Source: Gordius sp. MW1
Lineage: Eukaryota > Nematomorpha > Gordioida > Gordea > Gordiidae
DNA length: 64,000 nucleotides
Assembly: GCA_964036665.1 (NCBI GenBank)
Contig: OZ038532.1
Coordinates: 16,448,537-16,512,536 of the forward strand
Direction: 5' to 3'
Positions 11,569 to 24,252 of this stretch are shown piece by piece. Every line of letters starts with the position of its first letter. The stretch's first letter is position 1. The notes beneath the pieces are model-generated. The model did not search any database. It saw only the letters and a program-made list of their open reading frames with translations, and was not told the DNA's origin. The translations under genes and the position numbers were made by a program.

Positions 11569-13426
11569 TAGTGCTGTAAACATTTTTAAGAAAATCGAAC
11601 GCGTTCGCGTTCAACGTTCATTGACAAAAATCGAACGCGTTCACGTTCGTTCAAAATTTTATGATAATTTTTTTTAATTTAATATAAATAAATGTCTTAT
11701 ATTTTTTAACACAATATATTAGCCATGATAAAAAATAATAGTTTTATTTCGACAATATAATTATAAATTAATATAATAGTGCGGACATAAAGATTTTTTA
11801 TTTATAAAATTTCCTATTTATTTATATTGATAAATGTTTTTCAAAACTTTCGTCGGATAAGCAGGAACGCTTGGCAGTTAATACAGCATTAGCTATACTA
11901 AAAACCCACTCCACAGGGGCAGATGAGGAGATTGGAGTCAGAGATCAGATTGCCCGGCCCGGCCCGCTGCCCGAACAGGCCCGGCCCGGCCCGTGGGCCG
12001 GGTCGGGCAACTTTCCTAAATTTTTATTTTCGGGCGGGCTCGGGCGGGCACGAAGAAGATAGGATTCGGGCAATTCAGGCTTAATGAGTTTTTAGATGGT
12101 GTATTTTTTTGTTACTTTTCATTAAATTGCATATGAAAATGCTAAAAAATCGCCATCCGTCCCCAAGTTATTTTTACAATTTTTGCCAGAACCCCTTTAT
12201 TTCCATCAAGTCCCTAGCTAGGTTATGGAAAGGATTAAAATATTTATATTTATGCAGCCCTTTCATTGTTCGTAATTCGCATGTGCCGTCTATACATAGT
12301 AAAAATCGTCACGCCCAAATTGATACAACGCCTGAAAGTGTTAAATTTCATTCTAATATCATTTAATTTTTTAACAAATGATTTAACAAGGCTTCTCCAA
12401 ATTCACCTTTATTATTCCCTTATCACTCATCGCTAAGCTCAAATATTTTAGAAAGACCAAAAACTACGTTTTTTTGACCAATTAGGATTAAAATTAAAGT
12501 ACAAAAGTTTCATTTGAAAAAATCATTCGACTTTTAAATATTAAAAGAATTTTAGGTCGCAATTCGGGCCTAACAGGCAAATTTAATATTTCGGGCCGGG
12601 CACTTCGGGCAGCATTAATGTTTCGGACGGGCTCGGGCGGACACCAGAAGGGTTCGGGCGGGCTCGGGCGGGCAATGAGGTTAGAGAATTGAACCGGGCC
12701 GGGTTCGGGCAGAAAATTCCTAACAAATCTGACCTCTGATTTGGAGTATTTTACTTAATAAACAAATCTTTTAAATCAGGAAATTTATTAAAAACATTTA
12801 ATGTTTTATCCCTCGCTTCAAAAAATTACGATAAGATATCATCCTCCAATCCGCCCTCTACTTCCTTGTCAAAAAAATTTCGGAATCGACCGTGTCAATT
12901 CTAGGGGTTTCAAACCCTTTTTTATATAAAACTTAAAGTTTATTCTTTTTATATTTAGTAATTATTGAATTCGGTCCTTTATATGAAATGAGTGAAAAAT
13001 ATTTATCATATTTTGGCCATGGCAATGTCAATTCATCTGCTGATTTTTAATATTCCAAATCTGAAGATGATGACAATATAATAATATGATTGTCCATATT
13101 AACCTTTAAATTAAAATATAATTAATAATATCAAATTAATAAACTTTAATCTTATCTTCACGTTATGGTATTTTAAAAGTATGAATAGGTAATATGAAAA
13201 AGGAAAAACAGCTGATTAAAAAATATAAGACTTTTTTGTTACAAAATTCGGATTAACATTATTTTTCAAATATATAAAAATAAAAAAGGGGTTTTTAAAT
13301 TGAACGAACGTTAAATTCGAACGCGTTCATCAAAAAAGGAACGCGTTCACGTTCAAAGTTCACCAAAAAAAAGAACGCCGTTCATCAATTTTTCAAAAAA
13401 TTTGAACGCGTTCATTCACAACACTA
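11569..13426. mobile_element. hAT element with GAACGCGTTC repeats
   Basis: Ends are TAGTGCTGTAAACA at the left and, read inward on the minus strand, TAGTGTTGTGAATGAACG at the right. An exact 8-bp target duplication ATGTAGAG flanks them (11561-11568 and 13427-13434), as expected for hAT transposition. Subterminal regions at 11597-11660 and 13300-13412 repeat the palindromic motif GAACGCGTTC many times. No transposase is left. A second hAT element is nested inside. Confidence 0.9.
11939..12738. mobile_element. Nested hAT element of the CGGGC-rich family
   Basis: Starts CAGAGATCAGATTG and ends AAATCTGACCTCTG; flanked by ATTGGAGT (11931-11938) and ATTTGGAGT (12739-12747), an 8-bp duplication with one later inserted T. 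Subterminal sequence is built from GCCCG/CGGGC repeats, otherwise rare in this AT-rich DNA. Related copies lie at 25178-26467 and 52344-52780. It is inserted in the hAT element at 11569-13426. Confidence 0.85.
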
Positions 13427-13434
13427 ATGTAGAG

Positions 13435-14177
13435 TAGATATATTGTTTTTAACTATGAAAACAAATTATGACTAGCAAAAAAATGCAAATGTGGAAAATC
13501 CTATTTAATGTGTATCGTGTTCCAGAAGCGGAACACGATTTAAAATAAAAAAGGTTTGAAGGGAGGATTAAGGAATAAATTGGGAGAATTGAGGAAGGAT
13601 AGGGGCATATGTTGGGATACTATAATCAGACGGCCGGACGGTGGACAAAAGGTTACCATACTCCACCGCCTGCACGACAATATACCTTCATTGGTTTTAC
13701 TACATGGTATTTTAATTAATTTATTTATATCCGAGAAAATTGCAAGAATTAACTAATAATTGAAAAAATCAAACAACTCTCGATACAGTACGTTGTGTAT
13801 AAAATTTACTGATGCGTGTTCGTGTTGATCAATAATCATATATGGGGGAAAGAAATAACAAATACGTATAAGCGCGTGGGGGGGGGGGAAGTATCACACA
13901 CGTAAGGAAAATTAAATAAAGGAAAAGACGTGTATACTCCAGTATACAACAATGTGACATCAAAATATGAATATGGCTTAAAGGATTAATTACTAAAAAT
14001 TATAGATTAAACTTCTTATTAATTTAGCAAAAGTTTTAAGCAAAGAACACAACGTATTTTAGTAAGTGGATCTAGACTTGTTAATGGATCGGTTTTTATA
14101 AGCGAATTTTGTCACTTAACAGACCATAGTTTAATATTAATAAAGTCAATAATTAACGCTAATTTTACATAGGAATA
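13435..14177. other. PTS 3' flank, no recognised feature
   Basis: Downstream of the PTS stop codon on the minus strand. It holds a G-run at 13877-13889 and short unrecognised open frames; the 3' untranslated region of PTS must begin at 14177. Confidence 0.4.
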
Positions 14178-14367
14178 TTAATTTTTTATAATTTGCTCTC
14201 CATAATAATCAACATATTGTTTTTCGGTTTCATGCAACCGAACCCTGAACAGCATTTGAGGGTCTGGTAAATATGGGATAAGCAATTGCCATATAAAAAA
14301 GGCTAAATTTTCGACAGAACTTAAACGTCCAGTTTCGGCAAAAAAGGGTATATCGACATCAAGATAC
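14178..14367 (-). CDS. PTS: PTS exon 2
   Basis: The acceptor TTCAAATAG precedes 14367. The first base G completes AGG (Arg), followed by YLDVDIPFF, SVENLAFFIW and RLHETEKQYVDYYGE, and the stop TAA is at 14180-14178. This is the conserved C-terminal half of the enzyme. Confidence 0.93.
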
Positions 14368-17300
14368 CTATTTGAAATTAATTAAAATATGATTATCAAA
14401 ACTAAATATCTAATATAACCATTAACAGAATAATCAAAAATAGACTTTAAGACTTAAAAACAAAACATTTAAATAGCTATTGTGTATCACAACTCACAAT
14501 AAACACACATAACTTTATCTAATGATTGTTGCAGTTCCTTGAAATATATTTAATGCCAATTTTCTGTTCTCATATAAGGGAAATTATGTATAACAATGTT
14601 GCATTATTCTTATGTAAATAGTTTTTGTAATCACACCTTTTTCAATTATAATAATTTAATATTTAAATTCTATATATTAATTTCAAGGAATAAATAAGCT
14701 TTTTGAATTGCCTTTATATATCACTAGCTGACCCGGCAAACGTTGTTTTGCCATATTAAAAATATTTAAAAAAAAAATTAAAAAATTTAAATAAGAAAAT
14801 TTAAAACTACCAAAAAAAAATTTAAAAACTCAACTAAACGAAAAATAACAAATAATTGATAATTTTAAGGGTGGTTAAAAACACAAAATTTTACCTCAAT
14901 AATGTTCGAATTTAAATTTTCATGAAGCAAATTTTTTAAATCAAATTTACCTATAATCATGGGCGTAGCCAGTTTTTTTTGATTAGGGGGGGGGGGGGGC
15001 AAAACGTTTAAAAGTTCAATTAGAGGGGGGCAAAACATAAATTTTTTAAATTTTTCAATGTTTTTGCATTGAAAAAAATTTGGTTTCGCAAATTCGGGGG
15101 GGGGGGGGGGCAGCCGAGGATTTCAATACAAAAACCCTTAAAAATATGTTTTGCCCCACCCCCTAATTAGCCAGGCAGACGGGGGTAGGGGGCGCGGCTG
15201 CCCCCCCCCCCCTATTTGAACTTAACTCCAATTAATACAGATGCTTATTGGCGAATTTACACAAAAATAAAAGATCACTATGGAAATCGTCAAATCTAAC
15301 ACGATTTCCATACACGGATCAATGCCATCCAATTAGATTTTAACGCGTTTCCTTTTTAATATTTTATTTACCAATGTATTTTACCCATGTGATTATTAGA
15401 ATAAACTACTATTTGTTTAAAAAAAAAATTGTTTTGGTAAAATAAAATTTAAATTACGGTTGCATGAAAATTTTTGGATAGTCGAGACCTTTTTTTTTTG
15501 ATCTCAGGAAAATTGTTGGGTAGTCAAGACCTTTTTTTTAATCTGCCCCCCCCCTAATTCAAAACCTAGCTACGCCCATGGATATATCAACATTTATTGG
15601 CACTTTGTTAAAAGTATTTTCATTTTTCTCATTGTTTAACGTGCAAAAAATTACAAAATTAGATTTTTTAATTTATTTAGCCACGCAGGAGGGGGGGACA
15701 CGACCGTCCTATAATAATAATAATAATTGAAGCAAAAAATGGCTTTGATAGTGCGTAAAAAGTTTTCATTTTCCGCAACACATGCCTACTGCATTTATCA
15801 CCAGACTACCTACACGATAGATAGATAAGATACGCAGCAGTACGTGATGAGGGCAGGGCGTTTGATTGACGTTCGATACAACGTCAAAACGCATAAAACC
15901 CAATATCTCGAAAACTACTGGACCGATTTAGCTCGAACATATCTTAAAACACGCTCCGGAGTGGCAGATATAAACTGTGAAATTTTGAGCCAAATCGGTC
16001 CGATAGTTCTCCAAAATTGGTGGCGGCATACACACATACATACACACACTAGCTGACCCGGCAAACGTTGTTTTGCCATATTTAAAATATTTAAAAAAAA
16101 AATTAAAAAATTTAAATAAGAAAATTTAAAACTACCAAAAAAAAATTTAAAAACTCAACTAAACGAAAAATAACAAATAATTGATATTTTTAAGGGTGGT
16201 TAAAAACACAAAATTTTACCTCAATAATGTTCGAATTCAAATTTTCACGAAGCAAATTTTTTTTAAGTCAAATTTACCTATAATCAAAAAAAAATATCGC
16301 GCCTGGCCTTTATGATAAAATATAAACAAAAGGCGGATACGGATACGCATATAGGTTATTTAACGAAAAATAACAAATAATTGATATCTTTAAGGGTGGT
16401 TAAAAACACAAAATTTTACCTCAATAATGTTCGAATTTAAATTTTCATGAAGCAAATTTTTTTAAATCAAATTTACCTATAATCATGGGCGTAGCCAGGT
16501 TTTGGATTAGGGGGGGGGGGGCAAAACGTTTAAAAGTTCAATTAGAGGGGGGCAAAACATAAATTTTTTAAATTTTTCAATGTTTTTGCAGTGAAAAAAA
16601 TTTGGTTTCGCAAATTAGGGGGGGGGGGGGGCAGCCGAAGATTTCAATACAAAAACCCTTAAAAATTAAAAAAAAAATTATGTTTTGCCCCACCCCCTAA
16701 TTAGCCAGGCAGGCGGGGGCAGGATGCGCGGCTCCCCCCCCCCCCCCTATTTGAACTTAACTCCATTAATACAGATGCTTATTAGCGAATTTACACAAAA
16801 ATAAAAGATCACTGTGGAAATCGTCAAATCTAACACGATTTCCATACACGGATCAATGCCATCCAATTAGATTTTAACGCGTTTTCTTTTTAATATTAAT
16901 TGCTATGCAATTTATGGGCTCGTTTTTTATTTACCAATGTATTTTACCCATGTGATTATGAGAATAAACTACTATTTGTTTAAAAAAAAATTGTTTTGGT
17001 AAAATAAAATTTAAATTACGGTTGCATGAAAATTTTTGGATAGTCGAGACCTTTTTTTTTAATCTGCCCCCCCCCTAATTCAAAACCTAGCTACGCCCAT
17101 GGATATATCAACATTTATTGGCACTTTGTTAAAAGTATTTTCATTTTTCTCCTTGTTTAACGTGCAAAAAATGACAAAATTAGATTTTTTAATTTATTTA
17201 GCCACGCAGGAGGGGGGGGGACACGACCGTCCTATAATAATAATAATAATTGAAGCAAAAAATGGCTTTGATAGTGCGTAAAAAGTTTTCATTTACCGCA

Positions 17301-19447
17301 ACACATGCCTACTGCATTTATCACCAGACTACCTACACGATAGTAGATAGATAAGATACGCAGCAGTACGTGATAAGGGCAGGGCGTTTGATTGACGTTC
17401 GATACCGCGTCAAAACGCATAAAACCCAATATCTCAAAAACTACTCGACCGATTTGGCTGGAACATATCTTAAAATACGCTCCGGAGTGGCGGGAATAAA
17501 CTGTGAAATTTTGAGCCAAATCGGTTTGGTAGTTCTCCAAAAAAGGTGGTTTCATTTTTATATATAAGATTTTTTAAAGTTATAATCGCTATTAGTATGT
17601 GTTTTTATTTATTAGAAATTTGAGCAAAATGAACTTTATAATTATATAATAGAGTTATGCTGAAATTACGTTTTACATGGTTTGTTAACTTGAGTTTGCT
17701 TAGTGCCATGCACCCTTGGGTTGCATTGATTTATCCTAGAGAACGCAAAGTTACTTTTTTCAACACGAACCCGACCAGGCCCAAAAGGGTTGACATTTTT
17801 TACCGAATCCCTCAAAGCTTTTAAAATTTTGCTATTCGACGCGAGATTAAGAAAGAATGCGGTGGGTAAAATTTAATCAAAAAATTAAAGTGCGATTTAT
17901 GAAACTAATTGATACCGCAGATTTTTATTATTAAATTTATTTGAGTGATTTACTAAAGTGATGTATAATTATGATAGCATCTACCATATCGGGTCGCAAT
18001 TAATTTCAAGTATATAGTTTTGCAAATAAACTATTCAATGAATTTAAACTTATTTTTAATTTCGTTTATGAATATATATTTATGTAGTTTAAATTAAATT
18101 GCCGTCCAAATCAAAACAATTGATTTAAATAAACAAAAGGAAATTAATTAACTGAATAGCCGGGCTATATTAGATAAAATTAGTAAAATAAATTCCTTCG
18201 TAGATTTATTTGCAATAAAAGACGTATTCAACTTCTTAGGAACTAGTTTTACTTTTAATATTATAGTTTTAAATCCTAAAGAATATATAATTTCCATCCC
18301 TATATTTAATTACATATTGTATTCCAATAGTTTTGCTTGAATCATAAATATATTATTAAACCATAATATATATAATCGCCTTCAACTTCAATGTGGTGTC
18401 ACAGTTTTGCAAAGAATTTGAAATGTTGCCACGGTGTTCGGGTTTAAGGGTAGGAATTAATGTAAAGATTATATCAACTCTCAAAGCTAATTTATTATGG
18501 CTGTGGCTAGATAATATTGAGGAGTGATGCAGCACCCTATACTTTAAAAAATGGTCGTTTTTATTAATTTTATAATTTTACTAAAATCAAAATATTCATT
18601 CACCGTTTCATTTAGTACTTTTACAAAATATATTTATATCCTTTTTCTAAAATAAATAATATTAAAAAGCCTTAATATAGTCGTTTTTTAATATAGCCGT
18701 TGTTTTTTCACAATATGTTAAAATTCCGGAGGATATTTTTTCTGGGCTTAATTAAGAAACAAACGTTGGAATACATAATATTAATACGGATTGAATAATT
18801 AAGAGGTCGAATTTGGGTTTGTTGAAGTATAAGAGGAAAATCTACATGAAAGAGCATTTTTTAGTTTGACGAACAGGTAGAAAAAAATAATTTTACACGC
18901 CTTTCTCGAATGATTCCTTCCGAGGGTAAAACTCTAGCTAACCCGCTGCTGGGAACCCTAGTATATTCCCGCTACGACCACGCAGCAACAAGTTTCTATG
19001 AGATTTTTGAGGATGCAACACTAAATTTATGCTATAATTGACAAGTGCAGCTACCGCCTCGCTTAAGAATATGAAATGCATTCTTACTTAGATAACACCG
19101 CTTGAATTATTATCATTATCTATGTACAAAATGTGTAAATCTAATAGATGATATTTAATTATATCTTGCCTATGATCCAAAACTTCAATAACTTGTTTAT
19201 GGATAACATCTTTCAATTTCGAAGTGTCCCATACCATACCATTGTTGATAGTCCCCCTGATAGTTACCTCTAAAACATAGTTGTGACCATGGAGTTGGTT
19301 ACATTTATTAAATAACTTTCGATTAGTATCTGGGGATAAGGTTGGATCGTGTAATCTATGTGCTGCATTAAAACATTCCTTTCTCGTAAGTTTCATAATT
19401 GGGATAAAACTATCAAGGGATTGCGAATCTATAGAGGCTACGCTCAT
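14178..19447 (-). CDS. PTS: 6-pyruvoyl-tetrahydropterin synthase, two coding exons
   Basis: The product makes 6-pyruvoyl-tetrahydropterin from 7,8-dihydroneopterin triphosphate, the second step of tetrahydrobiopterin synthesis, as a cytosolic zinc enzyme. Exon 1 is 19447-19170 and exon 2 is 14367-14178; joined they give 155 residues, close to the family's ~145. Visible landmarks are the zinc histidines in NAAHRLHD and LHGHNY, the catalytic Cys in FNKCNQLHGHNY, and the Asp-His pair in VLDHR. Across the junction LDHR continues as YLDVDIPFFAETG, then SSVENLAFFIW and the substrate-binding Glu in HETEK. The intron starts GC (AG|GCAAGA) and ends TAG|G, in phase 2. It holds two Helitrons. The start ATG follows a splice-acceptor-like TTTTCTTAG, so a 5' non-coding exon may exist; a second Met is 17 codons in. 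Confidence 0.93.
14724..16048 (-). mobile_element. Non-autonomous Helitron, copy A, 5' end lost
   Basis: On the minus strand the 3' end is a hairpin (GGCAAA...TTTGCC) followed by GGGTCAGCTAG, ending at 14724. The CTAG fits the Helitron CTRR terminus. The other end runs directly into copy B at 16048 without the TCTTATATATA terminus. It carries a foldback element at 14958-15580. The 70-codon open frame at 15844-16056 belongs to the conserved Helitron 5' region and is not a gene. Confidence 0.75.
14958..15580. mobile_element. Foldback element inside Helitron A
   Basis: Begins CATGGGCGTAGCCAG and ends CTAGCTACGCCCATG, with G runs near the left end and C runs near the right. The same insertion is at the same place in Helitron B, so it predates their duplication. 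Confidence 0.7.
16049..17569 (-). mobile_element. Non-autonomous Helitron, copy B, both ends present
   Basis: The minus-strand 5' terminus TCTTATATATAAAAATGAAA lies at 17569 and the 3' terminus CTAG at 16049. The plus-strand flanks are A (16048) and T (17570), the A/T insertion context of Helitrons. It shares the internal sequence of copy A and has an extra internal duplication (about 16148-16255 repeated at 16362-16470). It lies head-to-tail with copy A inside the PTS intron. Confidence 0.85.
16484..17101. mobile_element. Foldback element inside Helitron B
   Basis: CATGGGCGTAGCCAGG at 16484 is mirrored by CTAGCTACGCCCATG ending at 17101. Its internal sequence is nearly the same as the copy at 14958-15580. 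The following ATATATCAACATTTATTGGC also recurs at 31329, beside the Helitron helicase remnant, tying these elements to one Helitron family. Confidence 0.7.
17570..19169. other. Rest of the PTS intron
   Basis: AT-rich, with no repeat or exon that I can support. A tetrahydropterin-synthase exon is not expected here because exons 1 and 2 join without a gap. Confidence 0.5.
19170..19447 (-). CDS. PTS: PTS exon 1
   Basis: Coding from ATG at 19447 to the split codon AG at 19170. It carries the N-terminal half with the catalytic Cys and all three zinc-binding His. Reading on past 19170 destroys the similarity and reaches a stop after 27 codons, which places the splice donor at CATAG|GCAAGA. Confidence 0.92.
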
Positions 19448-19449
19448 TC

Positions 19450-22400
19450 CTAAGAAAATAATATTGATAAGGTGTAGTTAGAAATAATTAACCATATGTG
19501 ATATACAAACAAGTGATGCTTCAAAAAATAAAAAGTTTTATAAAGCAGTAAGTTATTTTAACATTATTGTATTAATCAATTGACCAGACTATATTGCTTG
19601 AAAATTAGTCTTGTGTTTGCAATGATCTTTTCGTGTTGATTATTAATTTTCTTCAACAAATTATTTAAATCGATTAAGATGGTAATAAAATACTTTGATT
19701 AATCCATATAATTTGATTGAGTATACTTTGGGTCGTTCAAAAAACAATACTCTAAAATTATGGTATTCACTTTGTACAGAAAACAACATCATAAAACTGT
19801 ACTGCTAATAAGGTTCAAATATTTAAATATTATCAAAAATTTAGATTGGGGCTTTTACTTTAATAAAAAAAGTAAATTTTTAAATTAACTAAAAAATTTC
19901 AGTATAAAATATATAAAATGAATAGTTTTGATGTAATGTTAAAATAAGATTTAAAACGCGGTTTTTGTTTTAATAAAAAATCAATTTAATAACGGAAACT
20001 TAAATTAGCAAAATATATACTTATTTTTTGTAAAAAGCACCAAATAAATCCCAACTACGTGCGTAAATTGAAGTAGACAATTGAGGGCAAGTCCGGGTTA
20101 TTCAAATTTTGAGCGGGCCGTGCTGAAGGGGGCAAGATGTTTTAAAAACGCATTTTGAGGGGGCTTTTCTATCACTATTAATTTTATGTCGGCGTTATTA
20201 AGACAATTTGATTGCTTTTAAATTACTAATTTGTTGCCAGACACTTATTAACAAATTTAGACGGTAATTAAAATTTTTATTATTAAAATCTATTATCAAA
20301 TAAGAGATTCTGGTTGCGTTTGTGTAATCATCACCAAATTTGAAATTATATGGACATTAGAAATTTTTTTGTAAATCATTTAGGTTATGTTGTTAGATAA
20401 ATAATGTTTAATTTAAAAGTTAAATTTCGTAAATTGTATGATGACGGAAAATCGGTTGCAGGGAAGGGGAGGGGGATTTCGGGTTAAAACCCCTACCCCC
20501 CTTCATTGATAAAAAAAATTCAAAAATTTATGGAAAAACTCAATGATATTTGCATAATCCAATTAAAAATTAATTTTTCCTCTGTGTTTTAACATGCTTA
20601 TGTGAATAAGCAACTTAAGAATTCTTGTTTTTTAAGGAAATTTCTTTATTAGTGACTGCAAGTGTTGTTATTTGTTCAACATATATTATACCCAGATTTT
20701 TTTATACAAAATATAAATTGTTACTCCTCTTAACTTTGCAAATTATTTTTAAATTCTACTTTGAGATGATCATAACAAAGTTAACTTTATTAAAGCAAAT
20801 AGTTGGCATCGGCCAAATTTGATTTTTAAAGTGGGGCTTGGACGGGCGTCAAGGTAACCAAACGGACTGGGGCCGAGTCTAGCTATAAGTAGGCCCGAGG
20901 CACGGGTCCGACTAGCATAATTATTCAAATAATGTTTTTATTTTTATAAGAAATTGTGTCTTTAATGACGTCTATCAAATTTAATATTTTTACAATAATA
21001 ATTTAATCATTTTAAATATTTCCTCGTCGTTTATTCGTATATTTGATATAAGTGGATCCTGAAAGTTTCAATTTTTTATAAGGTTGAAAATTAACAAAAA
21101 TAGGTAATTATTGTTAAATAAAATTAACCTTACATAGAGTTTCTAATTATATTTGAGATGGTTTTATGCAGCTACAAGTGCTAGTCGCTTGTTAGAAGAA
21201 AAAACTACGTTTGATACTGATAATTTTTTAACATAATTATTATTGAACTTTTCAATATAAATATTTTATTATTTTAAAATTGACAAAATACCGCAATTTT
21301 GTGAATCTTTTAATTGGCCATTTAGCTCCTGAGTTACTATAAATATTATTAAATGTACCCTGAATTATATCGAAAACGCAAAATGTCCATTTTCAGTATA
21401 CTTATTATATCGACAAAGAAGGGGGGGGGGGTCGGTTTAAAATATTTATTTTGGGTTAACACTGTATATAGTTTATATTTAAATTGATATAAAACTTTCT
21501 TTTGAATTCTTGGTTAGCTAAGGTGTCAGAAATATTAAACATCTCAAAAACAAGTATTAAAAAATGCACAAATTACTGCAGTTGTTCTACTTTAAATTTT
21601 GTCAAGCCATAGATATAATTATATCTCAACATATGTCAAACCAATGCAGTTTTAATTAATTATTAAGTTATTGTTATATAAATGATTGTAGAAAGACAAG
21701 TTAATAAATAGTTCCATCTAATAGGAGCTGGATATTTTATAAGTAGGATTAGGAAGGTACTAGTTTCCTTTCCTTTGTAAATAAAATTTAAAACATTTAG
21801 TTATAACATGTTAGTTGCTGCTTAATAAATATTCTTAAAAAAAATACTGATATATTTTTACAACCAAAATGGATTATATGTACTATCATGTAAAACTTTC
21901 AAATATATGATTATTTTACTTAAATTTGTGTTCAAACAAAAATCATAAGAAACTAATTTAAAAAGACTGCTAAATAAACTTTTGAAATAAGGTAATTTAC
22001 AATAACATTTATTACTTATAAAATACAAGTTCAAATTCTAAATCTCTATAATATTTTGCATTCAATGCTAATTTCATCACATCTTTATAATAGTATAAAA
22101 TTCAAACAATTATTTAATAAAATTAGATAAATTCTTAATAATATACCAATTCAAAAAAACATCAGCTAATTTATAAAATAATGGGTCATATGGTTTTCAC
22201 ATCATACTGGCTATGATGATTATTTGAAAACATAGTGCAGAAAAATCAAAGTCATAATAAGAGTAGCTAATCAAATTAGCAAATTGTAATAAAGGTTCTT
22301 AGTTATTCATACTTCAAAAGCGTCCGATATACCCTTTTAAGTAATTAGTGGCATAAAGTGTAAACTTGTGTGAAAAATATAGATAAAATTTACCTGTAGA

Positions 22401-22707
22401 GATTTAAGGTGCATGGGGGTAAAATAGGTCATTGTTACACGATCCAAATTCTTGTACTGTATAAGCGATCTGACATTCCATTTTCTTATTCAATCCAAAA
22501 AATCACGAACCCCGATTCCTGTTTTTCGCAATCGGAAATTCGTAAGAAAAAAACAATTTTATATTCACGTTTTCATATTGTGGTTTCAATCTCGCAAGAG
22601 CAGACATATTATTTGATAAAAATACTTACTTTTGGCTGACTATAGTATGTGTTTTATTTTTTATATACTATAATATATTAATTTTAGGTGAGTTTTGTAT
22701 GTTCATA
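19450..22707. other. Upstream of PTS; nothing recognised
   Basis: AT-rich. Contains a G-rich patch at 20461-20505, a GC-rich scrap at 20831-20913 (GGGGCTTGGACGGGCG and GGCCCGAGGCACGGGTCC) that may be a hAT relic, and a G-run at 21421-21430. The PTS promoter must lie here but no motif can be assigned. Confidence 0.4.
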
Positions 22708-22772
22708 GTGGCAGTGGGTATAGTTTAGTCTTTAAAACAGGAGCTCGCAGGTTCAATCCCGCTATTCGCACT
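22708..22772 (+). ncRNA. tRNA-like sequence, possible SINE head
   Basis: GGGTATAGTTTAGTC resembles an RNA polymerase III A box and GGTTCAATCC a B box. A partial T-stem (GCAGG with CCCGC) and GTG/CAC acceptor ends are present, but the anticodon arm is too short for a working tRNA. It lies just upstream of the RTE LINE and could be a SINE head or tRNA pseudogene. Confidence 0.35.
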
Positions 22773-23099
22773 TATTTCAAATATTAAAAATATCTAGCAT
22801 TGTCAACATGACTGTCAAGCCTGGATAGCCGAGCATCACACCTGATCCAAGTCCTCTATGAAAGTTCAGAATAATGAAAGCATGAAAGAGCTAGGGCGTC
22901 CAACGAAACAACGCGAATTGTAGGCGCCCGTAGCATGTGAAAAGTCAACAAGAGTCACTAGACCTTCCGCAAACAAATTTAATTAAAAAACCAGTTTACT
23001 AAGAATAAGATTGAGAGTGGGCTCGCTAAATGTTAGAACGATGACTGGAAAATGCCGAGAAGTTACTGACACCCTCAACAAGCGATGGGTCGATATAGC

Positions 23100-24252
23100 T
23101 AGTGTTTCGATCTCGTCTCGTCTCGGTCTCGAAAACAAAATCTCGTCTCGTCTCGGGAGCGATTGAGAAAATCTCGATCTCGTCTCGTCTCGGTCTAGAA
23201 AAATCTCGGTCTCGTCTCGTCTCGACGAGAATTCTCGTCTCGTCTCGACTTTAAAAAAAAAATATATTCGGAATAAAAATTTCTCCTGTTTGATTAAAAA
23301 TATAAATAAGTGTTCAAAAATCCAAATGGCAAATTTTATATTTTTCGAAAAACTTTAATACACAAACTTTTTAAAGATTTAGCGGGACACGACATCTCAG
23401 TGACAATATAAAGATATGAATTAACTCATAAAGATAACATTTTCTATAATAAGTGCAGACTAAAAAAACTATAAATAAATTTGAAATATAAAAAATTAAA
23501 TTTTATTGTTCTAGCAAATTATAATATTTGTATTAAATTCACTGTGTCTGTCAACTATAAATGGACTTCAAAAATTATAAGTTCGCTTACAGTTGATTTA
23601 GTTGCATAATTGAGAAAAATGAGACCCTTTATTAACCTTTGCTAATGCTTCAAAGTAGACCTTAACATATTTAAGGCAAATGTTTAAGTCCATTAATATA
23701 ACCATCATTAATTTAACCCATAGTGTTTATTGCATGTTTACTATAGCGCTATAAACCTCAAAGTGCGAGTGACATTTAATGATGTTATTATTATTTATGA
23801 TAACTAGTTGCACAAATTAAAACGTTGTAAAAACAACAATAAAAGCAGCATTATTATAGAAATAAGAACATAAGGTTTAAACTTTAAATTAATGAATACG
23901 TATTTAAATGTATGACAAAAATCAACCATACTTAGGTAAATGATTGCCAAATTTTAATTTTTTTTGCAAAAATATATAATATTAACTACACTTGGGATTT
24001 TTTTTATTCCATACATATTGATTTACACTTAATACCTTAAATGTAAATTAAAGTACACAATAATTTACTAAAATCTAACGATCAATAAAAATTCGAGATC
24101 TCGCCGAGAAAATCTCGTATCGTCTCGTCTCGACCTCAAAATTCTCGTCTCGATCTCGACTCCATTTTTCAAATTCTCGTCTCGTCTCGTCTCGGTTTTT
24201 CGAGACGAGACGAGACGAGACCGAGATTTTTCTCGGTTTTTCCGCATCACTA
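23100..24252. mobile_element. hAT MITE with CTCGTCTCG subterminal repeats
   Basis: Left end TAGTGTTTCGATCTCG; right end, read inward on the minus strand, TAGTGATGCGGAAAAACC. An exact 8-bp duplication GATATAGC is at 23092-23099 and 24253-24260. Both subterminal regions are packed with TCTCG repeats (GAGACGAGACGAG in the other sense). Removing the element and one duplication restores the LINE reading frame exactly (VDIA-CVQE). Confidence 0.92.

Noticed and set aside
15844-16056. 70-codon open frame and its near copy at 17370-17567
   Set aside because: Both lie in the conserved non-coding 5' region of the Helitrons, and a similar antisense frame exists.
22409-22639. 76-codon open frame
   Set aside because: No recognisable motif, no codon signal and no splice context; an AT-rich chance frame.
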